Below are positions 1 to 12,229 of a DNA stretch of 64,000 bases, piece by piece. This stretch comes from Micropterus salmoides (Eukaryota > Chordata > Actinopteri > Centrarchiformes > Centrarchidae), in contig NW_024043372.1 of the NCBI RefSeq assembly GCF_014851395.1, positions 15,669,559 to 15,733,558 of the forward strand, given 5' to 3'. How positions within the stretch are numbered: position 1 is the first letter of the stretch; the number at the start of each line of letters is the position of its first letter. The notes under the pieces are model-generated. The model was given only the letters and a program-made list of their open reading frames with translations. It was not told where the DNA came from and searched no databases. Both the position numbers and the translations under genes were made by a program.

Positions 1-98
1 CACAATGGTGTAATAAAACCAGAGATGGTGTGTATATATACACTACAGCACGGCACTGTATGACAACATTTCTGACTGCTGACAAAGTATAATCTCAC

Positions 99-108
99 TG
101 TGTGTGTG

Positions 109-141
<33 letters not shown>
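99..141. repeat. GT/TA microsatellite
   Basis: A run of TG dinucleotides passes directly into a pure TA run, about 43 bases in all. Confidence 0.95.
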
Positions 142-143
<2 letters not shown>

Positions 144-528
144 TCAAATCACGCTTTTCTAATGGATTGTTGTAAGTTGACTTACAGAAATGACAACTCT
201 TGAATTGGATGAATGAATGAAATGGCACTTCAGTCTGATTATCTTAACAGCAGCATGTTTCCGGAACATCACAACTAGTGTTGGGCAGGGCACAATATAG
301 TTATATACTGTATGTCATGAGACAATAGAAATATGTCAACCAAGGTTCCTATTGTTTCTCATTGTGGGTAAAGCTGCAAAATCCATGAGAACATCTGATT
401 TATGGCAACAAGGGATTGTACAGTGCACATTTACTTAACATCTCTTCGATGAATTACACTGATCCAGGACCGTATACTGCATAACTACGGAAGAGCATTT
501 GGGTCACGTGAATTTTGAGTGAGTTCCA

Positions 529-558
529 AGATTAAAGTCAGAATTCTGACTTTAATCT
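529..558. repeat. Perfect 30-bp palindrome
   Basis: The half-site AGATTAAAGTCAGAA is followed immediately by its exact reverse complement, with no spacer. Short arms (gagttc and gaactc) flank it and extend the symmetry imperfectly. I associate this kind of AAAGTCAGAATTCTGACTTT motif with dispersed teleost repeats, so it is probably a repeat end and not a regulatory site. Confidence 0.85.
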
Positions 559-2094
559 CAGAACTCAAAAAAATATATACTTCCGTACATATCAAAGTCC
601 TGTATGAATATCTCCTGGAAGTGGGACATTATTGGTCACAGATCCGTTCATAACATTTGTTTTTAGAAAGGCTGTTGAAAGTACAAACTCACTGCAGACA
701 GTAGTTAATCTTCTTAATTTTCTAAAAACCGGGGTGGAAAATGTCAGGCAACTACAATGTAACAACAAATATTATTTATCACAATTAAGAAAGGTCTCTT
801 CAATTTAAGTCAGTATAAGCCATATAAAATCAAAGATGGCAGATCTGTGACTGAAATGTCCAAGCTCTGGGAGATGAGGGGAATCGTGCACTGTGATATG
901 ACCCTTGGTAAAGGCACTTTGATGAAGTACCTTGATTTTTCAGGTATTTAATTCACTGGGTAAGCCGAAAAAAGAAAGTTCCATCTGGTAATCTTGTGTA
1001 TAATATAATATCAGAAATGTGTCTGTCACAATTAATATATACTTTTTATATATAATGCAGTATAAAATTACATATACCATGATCGATTTATATTATGGTA
1101 AGAAAAATGTCCTCTGTGAGGTTAATGCTATCTACCTTGAACCTTGAACACAGGACTCAGTCTCTAGCTATAATGTATTTGACAGTGCCTCTGCCACAGG
1201 GCTAATCCACACATTGAAACATCAGAAGGCGTGGTATTCTCGTGCCCACATCACTGTATTGTTCATGTGTCTCGAATCTGAATGAGAGTCCTTGGGCTGG
1301 ATCGCCACCCACCCAAATCCTTTGAGTAACAATGTGCGCTGTGGAGAGAGAGAATTAATTTGTTTTCAGTTTTCATGTTTTTTGGCAATTGTGATTACTT
1401 TGAGACTAAGCTATATTGGAGCCTGAGCTTTGAAACCAAGTCCCATTTGGAGAAATACCAAAAAATGGTTCCATAAGTTTCTGTTTTATGTTTTTCCTCA
1501 ACTCTTCTGTTTTTCCTCTTTCTAAAGCTTCATACATCCATAATTATTTAGCTGCCTGGAGCATCACATAACGCCCAGTGGTACCTACTTAGATAATTAA
1601 GTATGGGAGCTGGCAAAAACATGGTTTAAGAATTAATTTTTTATTAGTTCAACAAACTGAAAGGGGGAGTTCTTCTGCAGCATGCTTACCCAAGGAACCA
1701 AACCAAATGCAATAACAATATTAATAGCACAAAAGATGCACAATAGAGGAAATAAATGATAAACAAATCACTTGCCAAGGCAGACCCAGGGCTGAGGGAT
1801 AAATTCACACCAAGCAGAAATGTGGTCCATTATGTAACTAAATGGCTAGTAAGTGATTTGAAAGCAAACAGCAGGAGTCGTTGGCTACCTGCTCATAATG
1901 GGAATGAGAGTGAAATCAACAAGCATGAACCAGATAGTTCAGTTTAAAATGGGCGTCACAAAGCAGAACGAATGCGTCACGTCACCGACTTTTCATTACT
2001 GACGAGAGAGTTCCTATCAAAGAGTCATTTCAGCACCAGGCTCTTTAATGACTGACGAGAATAAACCAACAATGTAATTTGTCAACATTCATTA

Positions 2095-2099
<5 letters not shown>

Positions 2100-2128
<29 letters not shown>
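2100..2128 (+). repeat. GT microsatellite beside a kcnd3 splice acceptor
   Basis: About 14 GT units lie 28 bases upstream of the kcnd3 exon. A short GC-rich spacer and the acceptor gcttactaag follow. The repeat occupies the place where a pyrimidine tract would normally be. Confidence 0.95.
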
Positions 2129-2130
<2 letters not shown>

Positions 2131-2156
2131 GGCGGGCATGTGTGTGGCTTACTAAG

Positions 2157-2249
2157 GATACAGAAGAGGATGAGCAGAAGCTGATTAAGTCCCTCTCTCT
2201 GTTAGAGAGCCAACACCACCATCTACTGCAATGTCTGGAGAAAACCACT
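2157..2249 (+). CDS. kcnd3: kcnd3 coding exon (Kv4.3 C-terminal tail, part 1)
   Basis: This exon encodes part of the cytoplasmic C-terminus of Kv4.3, the pore subunit of A-type (transient outward) voltage-gated potassium channels. The translation ends ESQHHHLLQCLEKTT, nearly identical to the Kv4 family signature ESQHHHLLHCLEKTT. The donor GTGGGT follows in phase 0 and joins the next exon as KTT-AHEF, where mammals have KTT-NHEF. The acceptor is uncertain. AG at 2155-2156 gives a phase 0 start at 2157; a CAG ending at 2163 would give a start at 2164 in phase 1. The first 10-12 codons (acidic, EEDEQ) resemble the less conserved Kv4 segment before ESQHHH. The pore, S1-S6 and T1 domains are encoded upstream of the window. 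Confidence 0.88.
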
Positions 2250-3198
2250 GTGGGTACCCTTGAACACTTCTCTATATTTGACTCAGACTCTTTTATCTGT
2301 AAAAAATCCTGGTTGCAAAGATGTGTTCATCGTCACTGCAAGTACTGTATCATGATAACATTTCAACCCAGTGAAAAAGAGAGAAAAGCTCTGGCACAGC
2401 TTTGGGGTTGGAGCTACAGGTTGAAGGTGCTTAAAACAGCAACACAGCTCAACCCACAAAAATGTTACAAAATGTGTATTTCATGTATTTTCTTTTTTTA
2501 TTCACTTACGTTATGTCCTGTGTATATTGCGCAGTTGCTCTTTGTATATATTTTTGACATTTTAAGCTATACTGATAACTGTCTGAGGTGGCCACGCTTA
2601 TTTTACACACCTGTATGCCATTATTAGTGATTACACAAAAGCTGTGGCTGTGTATTTAAACCTGCAGGGAGTTTTATTGCTGTCAAAGGTGTCTATCGCT
2701 GTGTGTTTTCCCTCTCATCATATCTGTGCTGCAACAACACACAGTCTTGGCAAAAATGCTTTACAATGTTTACATGTCAGTTTTCACTAGACATTTTGTA
2801 AGTTTCATAAGTAGCGGTTAAACCCGAGTCTGCACACAGTGATTTGTATGTTCTGTGAGTCAGTGTATTCTTTAAAGTGTATCATTTTGAGAGCTTCCAA
2901 AGGTTTTAGTGTCAAAAAAACACAGATCTGTATAAAATGGTAACACTGGATCCACTGTGTGTGAGTTTGTGAAGGACAGTTTTACTATTAGTTTATTATA
3001 AACAGTATTAATTATTTTTCTTTGGTGTATTTTTTTGTTAAATTAGAAATGATATATTACTCTAGGTATCAAGTCCCATGAGTCTGCCTTTTTTAAAATT
3101 TATTTATTTATTATTTATTTACTCGACATTCTGTTTTCCTTTCTCTGCACTAATCCCTCCCCGTGTATTTAAACCGCCATCCTGTTTCTCCTCTCCAG
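2250..3198 (+). other. kcnd3: kcnd3 intron
   Basis: This 949-base AT-rich intron ends in the pyrimidine-rich acceptor ctcctctccag. In mammals the long KCND3 isoform carries a 19-residue alternative insert at this junction. I saw no in-frame exon resembling that insert here, so it may be absent or too diverged to recognise by eye. ATTT-rich sequence lies at about 3090-3122. Confidence 0.75.
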
Positions 3199-3443
3199 GC
3201 TCATGAGTTTGTGGATGAACAGATGTACGAGCAGAACTGTTTAGAAACCGCGCTACAGACCTACCCATCCCGCAGCCCCTCTATGTTGAGCCATGACAGC
3301 ACTGCGGGTACCTGCTGTGGCCGCATGGTAAAAAGAAACACTCCTCTGCCCAATGCCAGCGTGCCGTCCACACACCAGGGCCCCCTGCAGGAGCTCAGTG
3401 CCATCCACATACAGTGTGGTGACCCACCATCACACACCGCCAG
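3199..3443 (+). CDS. kcnd3: kcnd3 coding exon (Kv4.3 C-terminal tail, part 2)
   Basis: The 245-base exon starts in phase 0 after the acceptor CTCTCCAG and ends in phase 2 at the donor GTAAAA. Its translation begins AHEFVDEQMYEQNCLE and continues through a Ser/Pro-rich stretch (PSRSPSMLS), a CC-containing basic segment (CCGRMVKR) and PLQELSAIHIQ. All of these follow the order in Kv4.3 and Kv4.2 (HEFxDEQ, SPSLSS, TCCSRR, QELSTI). This region lies after S6 in the cytoplasmic tail and is used in family members for trafficking and regulation by phosphorylation. The frame stays open with no breaks. Reading on past the donor meets a stop at once, which supports the splice site. Confidence 0.93.
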
Positions 3444-5064
3444 GTAAAACTACAGGACAGCCGAAACACACATCAGCATCAAACGCTTGGTATCCACGTT
3501 GTTTACTAAATTCTGCCAACTTAGTAAGAGGAAAGTAGTTTACAGTTTAGCTGCCCACAATATTTCCATTTAAAGGGTCAGTTCACCCAAATTATAAAAA
3601 GACATCTTTTTTCATTTCCATATCATCAATTGATTGGTTTGTAAAAATTCTAATTAAGTAGTGAAAAATGCCAATCACACGTTCTCAGAGTCCAAAGTGA
3701 AGCTTCACAGTTGTGAAGCAAATGATTATCAATATAGTTGCCAATTAATTTTCTGTCAATCAGCTAATTGACTCATCCTCTAATCATTTCTTATGTATTT
3801 GTATATACTGTTGGGTAGTTCAATTAAACAAAACATCGTATTTTATAAGCTATTTGTATGTTTTGAATGCAAAAATCTTAATTTGTAAGATACATGCAGT
3901 GGAGTAAGAAGTAGAATATTTCCCTCTGAAATGAAATGTAGAAGAGTAGGAGTGGAAAGTGGCATGAAAAGTACAAGTACCTCAAATCTTTACTTTACTT
4001 GAATAAATATACTTTTCAGCATTGCTGTAAAGCCATGCCGTTTTATGTGCCAAGCCGTTTTATGTGCCAAGGTTTTGAGATACTGTATCCTCCTCTGCAT
4101 ACCTCAAAGCATTGAAGAGTTACATTTTAGTAATGTGTCTTGACATCCCAACTCTCGATATTCAACAGAATTTTTGGTAGAAAGTTCTGTTGAAGAAATT
4201 AGATAAATCCCCTTGAGGCAGCTCCTGTGGAAAAGTGAATTTATCAAGCTGATGTTGGAGAATGGGCAACATCTGCTTGTCCTCCTCCTTTGAATGAAGA
4301 AAAGATTAATTAAATTAAAATAAGATACCTAGATCCCTGTATAAAATACATCAGCATACTTCTGGTGACTCCAGGTCATCTGCACAAAGTATTTTCTCCT
4401 ACAAAGGGCAGTGAGGTCTGTGCATTATCCGGAGTAAGCAGGATAAGCAGCTGTTTAAATGGAGCGGGTTGACAGAAATCTCAGACAGAAATCTATAACC
4501 TCAGCAGATAAAACTTAAACTATGTGCAAGGCTAGTTAGAACTAGAAGTAGAGTAAAAATAAATGTCTTCAGTAATTTTGTCAAACAGGTAAAAAGTGTG
4601 TAATATCCAAAACTGTCACAAGAGAGAATTTTAGGCACATAGCACGATATATAATCTAGCCTATATAATATTTTGACAGGCTGTCTCTCTTAATTTTAAA
4701 ATTAAATTAGACTTAATAGATATGTTTCCTGAGCATAAATAATAATTAACTTTTAACATGTTAACTTTTTTTATTTTTATTGATAATTACTTATTTACTT
4801 GATTCAAAGTAACTGGTAATAAGTAAAAGAATAATTATAACAAACAATATTAGATTAGAAAATTATGCAGAGTGATTCACTTTATTATCATACATCTAGG
4901 CTGCTTAATATGCAGCAATAGAGGAAATGTGTTCAGAAATATTCCTTTTATGTACTTTAGAATTATCTCAAACATTTGCATATATGGCATCAAGATTAGC
5001 GTGACTACACAAAACTGAACATAGTCTCACTCTCTCGCTCTCTTCTATATTTCTCTTTCCCTAG
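3444..5064 (+). other. kcnd3: kcnd3 last intron
   Basis: The intron is 1.62 kb and AT-rich, with acceptor tttctctttccctag. It holds a repeat fragment beginning AAAGGGTCAGTTCACCCA near 3574, a fragment of the AATCGATTA-type repeat at about 3715-3800, a step-rich AAGTAC repeat at 3895-4025, and a two-copy tandem of ccgttttatgtgccaag at about 4039-4073. No coding sequence is seen. Confidence 0.8.
3895..4025 (-). repeat. AGTAGAAGTA/AAGTAC-rich dispersed repeat
   Basis: The sequence reads in repeated AGTA/AAGTAC steps with GGAGTAAGAAGTAG and AAAGTACAAGTACC. The same style is seen in the opposite orientation at 42515-42760 and in pieces at 51370-51475 and 52018-52140. It is typical of a dispersed teleost repeat. 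Confidence 0.5.
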
Positions 5065-5302
5065 TCGTTCGAACCTTAACCTGAAAACCGATAACAGCGG
5101 CAGGATCAATTGCAAAGGCGGCCGGATCACCACAGCCATCATCAGCCTTCCAACGCCCCCGGCTTTGACCCCTGATGGCGATGGCCTCCACAGGCCCCCA
5201 CAGAGGAGGCCACCCCCACCCCCGGGTCACCCTGCAACGCCGAGCATCCAGACCACAATAAGCTCAGCTGGCATTAACATCGTCAAAGTGTCTGCTCTGT
5301 GA
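5065..5302 (+). CDS. kcnd3: kcnd3 terminal coding exon with VSAL C-terminus
   Basis: The exon opens in phase 2: AG from the previous exon plus T gives Ser, then RSNLNLKTDNSGRINCK. It continues with ITTAIISLPTPPALTPDGDG, a proline-rich run (PPQRRPPPPPGH), and ends INIVKVSAL before TGA at 5300-5302. The blocks ITTAIIS-PTPPALTPxG and VKVSAL identify Kv4.3: Kv4.2 has TTPEG and IVRVSAL at these places. The final VSAL is the known Kv4 C-terminal PDZ-type motif. The extra proline run before the end looks longer than in mammalian Kv4.3, which has a shorter PPPASPG stretch. No frame break is seen. Gene order with inka2 downstream also supports KCND3. Confidence 0.93.
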
Positions 5303-8175
5303 CTCTCTGGGTGACGGGTGGATCTCAGTTCAGCAGGAGGAAAGAAGGGAGGAAGGAGAGGAGGAGAAGGAGGCGAAGCAGGTTACACTACCTTTTTGGA
5401 CACATCGTGTCCCGTCTCAACAAGAAGAGTGCTGTTCTCCAGAGGAGTCACCAGATGGTGTTTTAGAAAAAGCTGATGGTGTGGAGATTTTACTGAGGGT
5501 AGAGGATTATAGATATGTGAACCAGAGAATCACGCACTCGTCATGCCGTGTATGTGCTGTAGATACGGACAGAATCGCTGCATTTCTAATAGTTTCTAAC
5601 AGCAGTACAGATGTTTTACAGCAAGTACTGTGGAAAAGATTGACAGACATTGTGCAAATTAGCATATCCCTACATCAGCAGATGCCGTCCACAAATTCAC
5701 AGTAGATATGAAAGTGAATTCACAGTGAAATAGTGAAAAGAATATTTTGTTGACTTTAAATTAGTTTGAAGAAAAGTGTTGACTGTGTTTCCTTAAATTT
5801 GATTGGTCTTGTTCGTGTTATGTGTTGTTTGTCTTAAGTATTTTGAGGAAAAAACAACTGAAAACAGTTTGTTTTCTTTACAGTATCGTTTGAAATGTCC
5901 CGGCAACCGATGCTGCAAATATCGTATTGCTGAAATGTGAGTTTAATGTGTGAATCAGTGTGAATGTTGTGAATGTTTTTTAGTTGGAAAATTGTCAAAG
6001 ACTCAAACCAAACTGTGCTTTTTAGTTGCTTCATGTTTAAATTTCTGACTAGAGACTGACCTGACACTGTCTTCATGACCTTATAGGTTTTCATAATGAG
6101 GTGAGCAAAGTGATTCATCAACCCCCTCGAGCTGACCTCATTAGGCACCATTTGTTCCTACTGAAGAACTGTTTTTTTTTAGGCTTGTTTGGGACTATTT
6201 TCAGCCATGGATGAATACATTTTTAAAGTGACAGCAGCAGGACAGTGCATATGGGAAAATATGTCATCCAGAGCAACTGTGTAGCTCATTGCTGTGTTTT
6301 TAATGGAGCTGTTTGGCTCATAGGAATAAGCTATATCAGGCTTTGGCCACACAAAAATACTTGTTAGTAGGATCGATCCATTGCTCATTTTGGTCTTTTC
6401 TTGGGATTTGTGGACCATAGGAAAAATACAGATTTTCACAAGTCTTATCCCTTAAAGTAATGACCTCCATACAGTATTTTCACAATGGGTAAATTATCCT
6501 GTTTATATAAATGTGATTGGTGCTTTTTGTCCTGTGGAATAATTAAAAGCTGAAAACTGTTATGTTGCCTCCACTCACCGAGTGTTGAAGGCTGAGACGG
6601 AAAAAATACAAAAACGATAATGTGTGCATTCATCATGAGCATGTATGGGGATTTTAGCACCACTGTCGTATCAAACAACCACTTAGAACATTACAGCGAT
6701 GGGGCCAATTCATGTTCAGTACAGCATGGTCAAATTAAAAATTAAATCGGAGTCAACAAGGGTAAAATATGCAAATATAGAAATGGTTTGGGGGCATCCA
6801 GTCACTCTTGTTTTTTCTGGAAAACTTATTTTGTCATCTCCTCTAACTCCTGTCTTTTTTCTTAGTTTCTCTGCTTTGTTACAGAACCTTTTATGTCTTG
6901 AGTTGAACAATAAACAGGTGTTATTTCACAGCCGTCCATGAGCTGGCTGTAAGTTGAAAATATGTTTTCCCTTTGAAACAATTATGACAGGTGTCTGACA
7001 GCCAAACACACATTTTAAATGTATTTTAAACCTTTACATTTGTAAAGAATGTTCAAAGATCACACAATAGGAATACACTACTCTGACAGACTCAAGGTCC
7101 TCCTGAATAATCTCAAAGATGGTCACAAGATGGCAGCAAAGATGCATTCTGACAATGAATTAAATAGCATCCCTCTGGTTAATGGCCTTACTCCTCCATT
7201 AATGTATTATTTATATACCGGCTGCACATTGTTACTCATTTGAAGTTGATAGACGCCTGGTGTTTGGAATAGTTTGTGACTACTTGCCAAGTGTGTTATC
7301 TGTATTTAAAAAAAACTGTGTTTATTTGTCTTTTAGTTTGTTGGTTTTGCTTAAGTGGAAACTATGATTTAACTTCATGTGTTCTTCGATAATGAAGTAC
7401 CAAGTGACATTGTTTTTTGCTGTATCTGTTTATTTTGTGTTGCATTTCTATATTTTGTCATGTTCCTTATGCTGCTAATATTAAAAAATATATATATCAC
7501 AAGATAATTTTTTAATTTTAGATAATTTTCCTTCTTATTGTTAATACAGAAAATAATGAATGTCCGCTCAGCCGTGGTGTTCATAACTTGGATCTTACCA
7601 CGGATCCAGTATCCTCACATTAGGGCTTTTTTTGCAGTATCATAGATCACCATCATGCTTCAAAAACAGAAACACCCGCGTGACTACTGTATGATGATTA
7701 CTTGTTGTCATTACAGTATTTGACGGACTTGATTCAAAAGGCATTGTGGGGGTCACTTTTTTAAAAGTCTTGGCATTGCTGTTTGTGTTGTTTCTTATCT
7801 TTTTATCCTTTCGAACTGAGCTCTTCTGTCTGTTTGCTGTGTTTACAGTATGCTGTCAGTTTATTTGTATGTTAGATAAGTGTCAGATAAAAATATTAAT
7901 CTGTCACAACAATCAAGTGTCGTCCTTCTCGGTCCTGTCACCAACTTGGAAATATTTGAAATATATATTTATCTTCAGTTATTTTCTGTTTCACTTTTTT
8001 TTGGATTATTCAACACAAACTAAAAGTTACATTTTATTGTTGGGGCTAGGGGAAATGAAAATGCAAATTAGCTGTTAAGCAAACCGGATTTACATTGATG
8101 TTGTTAAATGTCAGTGTTGATTAATGTGTACTGTCTGTCACCTATAAATTAAAAAAAAAGGTGAAAGAGCAGCTT
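5303..8175 (+). other. kcnd3: kcnd3 3' UTR (extent inferred)
   Basis: After the stop comes a short AG-rich stretch and then T-rich, low-repeat DNA with no coding sequence. This composition fits a long sense-strand 3' UTR, as in mammalian KCND3. An AATAAA at 6909-6914 with GT-rich sequence downstream, or an ATTAAA at 8148-8153, could end it. The open frames here on both strands (for example 5834-6151 and 6179-6439 on the minus strand) lack family features. Confidence 0.5.
6909..6914 (+). promoter_or_regulatory. Candidate kcnd3 polyadenylation signal AATAAA
   Basis: A canonical AATAAA is followed within 6-12 bases by GGTGTTATTT, about 1.6 kb after the kcnd3 stop. An ATTAAA at 8148-8153, preceded by T-rich sequence, is an alternative. 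Confidence 0.4.
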
Positions 8176-10769
8176 TAAAATATACACATTAAATTCAACA
8201 TACCATTAGAAGAGAACCGTATTCACGCCATTTCTTTATTTCAGATTATTCTCACTAGCTGTCTCACTTTAGGACTGTCTAGTTTTTAATACTAGCTGAA
8301 ATTATAACATTTGGAAAAGATGGGGTTACAATGCTGCGTAAAAACATGGGAAAGTGCTCAGAACTTAAGTACAACTCCATGTGTGCTTCGTATTGAAATT
8401 CAAGCTAAAAAATAAATTTTAAAAAATCACAAAAACATTTCAGGGTGTTTTTTTACACCCTTAAAACTATTTACACAGTCATAATATGCATAATGTACAT
8501 GTCTCACCAGATGGCATAACACACAATTCATCCTCTGTTGAGGGTACATGGCACTATTAACTAAAAAGATTTTCTATATTAATAGTGGATTTATTTATCA
8601 TTACTAAATCTAAAGATCTAACTAATCAAACAGTAGTTCAATTGTATTAGTGTTATTCAGTGATTACATCCAACACCAATGTGTCTAAATAAGTGTTATT
8701 GGTCCTTTTTTCAAGATAACAATTGATACTTTCATACATTTGTATTTGATACATTACATTTGAACACTGTGTCAAGAGCAACAATTAGAACTTTAAGATG
8801 AAAAATAATAATTCTCAGTTTCAGGACCTGCTGTTTGTAACTTTTAATTTCTGTTATACATTACATTTTCCCTTTCTCTCTCCCAGAAAATAGTTTATGT
8901 AGAGTCTGTCACAACTGTTTCATCTGAAGCAGGATTTTGAGCGGGATATTTCTCACTCCATTGCTCATATTTCAGTGATTAATGACGAATGTATAGTGTA
9001 CGCATCATATTTCTCCCTGTGTTTATATAAAGGTTAATATAGTGAAATAAGGTAACTTCACTCTGACTTAACTCCATGCAACTCAGAAAACAATCCGAAC
9101 TTCTTTTTTTTTTTAAACTATCCTCAATTTGAAACAAAATCCAAATTGTAGACACAAAATCACAGATTTTAGACAGTCTATTGGAGGGATGGAGAACTGG
9201 ATAAACACAAAGCAAAAAACATCTGAACAAAATGCTGAAACATAATATGATGCACAAAGTCCAAGGGAAGTTGCGTTTCTGACACACCTCTTAAACACCC
9301 CTTACATGTATTTAACCAGCTGTTTCACGGTTACCTCACTTCCAGCCACATGAGTGACTGACGATGTTTCACAGCTTATCTCTCATTAGTGGTTGTCTGG
9401 TTGATGCCTTCACACAGAAGGACTGGATGACTCAAACAGACTAACCAAACATGACTAACTCAGTTTGGAGACTTAAAAAAACCCTACATATCCAACTATT
9501 ACACAAATCCACTTCATTAGTGGAAAAATGATTCTAGCAGAGCATCAAATACGATTAGATGATTTAGATTTTTTGCTTAAAAGGTACATGCTATTTAGTA
9601 TTATGCAGTAGAAATTAGGATATACTTTCTGTTCTTTATTTCTGTCCTGAATACTATAACCTATATTAAATACTGTTTCTCTGCCACTACACATGAGAAT
9701 ATATTACAGAGTCAGCATAAAAATACCCTTTTCCCATGTTCTGTTCCACAATGCATTGGAAAAAGTACTTTTTCATGCCTTAATTTGACAATGGATGGTG
9801 GAGATGTGACAGGAAATGAGAGACAAGAGAGGTGAGGGATGACCTATATAAACCTATATGTATCAGGAAAACCTACTTTTATCTTTTTAACTCTAATTAG
9901 TCCTGTGGTGACACATCCAGACCTTTAGATGGCAGTGCACCCACATCTTTGGTAGACTATTAAGTCTGCTTCAAAGGGGCATACTATAAAAACAACAAGT
10001 TTGTCAATATTCAATAAATACTGGCTCTATACACATTATACATTGCATGAGACACACATATGTCCTTTACATTAAATACAGTATAGAACATGTAGTTACT
10101 GTTAAGCTTGTAGCAACTGGTGATGTAATTCTTTTTTTTTACTTTATTTACTACATTAATTAACTAAACTACTAATAAAGTCACAATTTTATGAGAAAAA
10201 ACTCAGAAAATAGGATTTATCAGATGGATTTGTGTTATTAAAGGCCCTGTACTGTACTTATACTCTATTATAAGGAGGGTATGCAGATGTAAATAACAGC
10301 AGCCATCACATATAATCTATTTTCACCAACCAGTTTTATGAGATACTTCCTGCAGTTCAAAGACCAAAAATATAAAACATTAGGGAAAAATGCAGACATT
10401 TATAAATGACTTAGATGTGACACAAGCTTTCTAGAGGCTTTGTTGCATCCCTCATATCTAACTGTCTGAAAGCTCCACCTCTTCTCTTATGTCTGCACTG
10501 ACTCTTTTCCTGTGTTATTAATGACTTACTTGATGTAAATTTATGACTTTACAGATGCAGATCCCCCAGATCTGTATTTTTTTCCCCCTACAATGGCCCT
10601 AATACATCGTCGTAATATTTAATGTAAATGTTTTAGGTAATAAAATCTTCAAAGCATGTTCTTCCATAACTCGCAAAACTGTCCTGAAAGTCCTCCCATG
10701 AGCAGTATCAAAATTACCATTTTCCTTCCTTCATTCTTCAGCTATTCAGAGCCGAAGATAATGTCTTAT

Positions 10770-10965
10770 GACTTGTCTGACCAACAGTCAAAAACCTTAT
10801 CTTCCATTTACTAACAGGAAAAAAAAGCAACAAATTCTCACATCTGAGGTTTTGGAACGAGTGGACTTTTGGCATTTGTGCTTTAAAAATGACCTAAATG
10901 AATAACTGATCACGAAAATGTTAATTAACTTTCTGCTGTTCGACTAATCGATTAATCCAGCCTGT
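10770..10965 (-). repeat. AATCGATTA-type dispersed repeat, minus copy
   Basis: Read on the minus strand it gives CTGGATTAATCGATTAG, then AGTTAATTAACATT, GCAAATTCTC-like and GACTGTTGGTCAGACAAG blocks. The same order occurs on the plus strand at 14726, 33676, 35925 and 36805. It is a very common percomorph repeat family that I cannot name. Confidence 0.7.
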
Positions 10966-11029
10966 CCTCACCAGAAAAACAGCTGTATAGATCGATTGGG
11001 CAGCAGCTTTTAACAACCAAAATTTACGT

Positions 11030-11345
11030 TTATGTTGTTAAGCCACGACCCCTAGTGGACGTGTGACGGTATAGCAACGTAGAAAGTCAGGTGAAGAGCA
11101 ACAAAATGACAAAGGACTTTCACACTGCAGTTCAGTCTGAAACCAAGTCACTGTCAACTTGTTTTAAGTTAAATGACGGTTTATAGGTGATTTATGTCAC
11201 GTGAGTTAAGACACTTACGTGACATACTTATTTTTACCTAAACCATGATCTTTTCCTAAAACAAACCAAATAGTATTGGTGCCTAAACCTAACCAAACTG
11301 CGATCATCAACCACATGTTTAGCATCATGTGATTTATGTCACATA
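11030..11345 (+). repeat. Dispersed repeat with CCTAAACCTAACCAAACTG
   Basis: It contains GGTGCCTAAACCTAACCAAA together with several short GTCACGTGAGTTAAG and CTTACGTGACATA segments in mirrored orientation. A second, more diverged copy of the core is at about 57735-57880. Confidence 0.6.
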
Positions 11346-12229
11346 ACTTCTGTAACATACTTAAGGTCCGGTATGCCCCTCACTGGGCTGGTACTTTCCA
11401 AAGGTCATATGTCGTTTTGGAACAATTGACAATTTACCCATTTTGTCAATTAAGTATGAGGACATGTTGGAATAATCAGCTCTAGAAATTAATGTTATGT
11501 TATATAAAACAACTGTAAGAACCGGTTACATATACATACATTATCCCTAACCAATCACTACCTCATAAGGAATTTAATGTGCTTGACTGATGATGTACCA
11601 ACAAATACAGAATAATATTGTTCCAATTATCATATCCTTTATCAGTCTCCTTGTGTGGAAAAAAAACAGCAGCTGGTTTATGTAACAGGATAATATAACA
11701 ATGTTACCAGACAGTTCAAGACACTGATGTGGTTTTATTACATATTTAACAATTTAGAAATTACAGTTATTACATTAACTGGCAGACATTGCATTTCCAC
11801 AGTGCCTGCCATAGGCGGGAATCTAAGGACCCTTGAAAACCATTAAATAATATAATGATATACTGTATACAAATGCAAACAGGGCAATAAAAGTGCCTTT
11901 TAGGTTTAGAAACATTTCGAGTCCTCCCTCCCTAGCCTCACAGTGGTTTGATCCACTGCCTGCTTTCCCTCTTCATCTCACAGGAGAAAACAAGTTCAAA
12001 TCCTTCAGTACTTGTGGCACCCCAGTAACCTTAAGCAGGCTGGCAAGGTGATTTTATTCACTTGAAACATCGGATGAACTGATTCTTTTGTCTTTAATAC
12101 AGATGATGCTGAGTCGTTAATAAATTAATCATGACAAAAACTTTTGATTATTTCTGATTATTTTTCCATGAGCCCACTATGTTGTTATAATAGCTACCTA
12201 TATATTACCTAGCTTGTATGGTAGCTTGT

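Larger units (their letters stand above)
1..2156 (+). other. kcnd3: kcnd3 intron, left part outside window
   Basis: This stretch lies upstream of the first visible kcnd3 coding exon, so it is read as the 3' part of a kcnd3 intron. It is AT-rich and shows no convincing exon: the short open frames at 1756-1947 and 43-228 have no recognisable domain. It holds a GT/TA microsatellite at 99-141, a perfect palindrome at 529-558 and, next to the exon, a GT microsatellite. Confidence 0.7.

Noticed and set aside
2079..2627. 182-codon open frame over the kcnd3 exon
   Set aside because: Only 2157-2249 is coding. The start is a translated GT repeat (alternating V and C) and the part after 2249 is intron.
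5834..6678. Three adjacent minus-strand frames (105, 86 and 77 codons)
   Set aside because: No domain, no mutual splice logic, and they lie in T-rich DNA read as the kcnd3 3' UTR. They are chance frames.
8979..9298. 102-codon minus-strand frame
   Set aside because: Hydrophobic and Cys/Phe-rich because of AT-rich sequence. It overlaps a second frame and has no family features.
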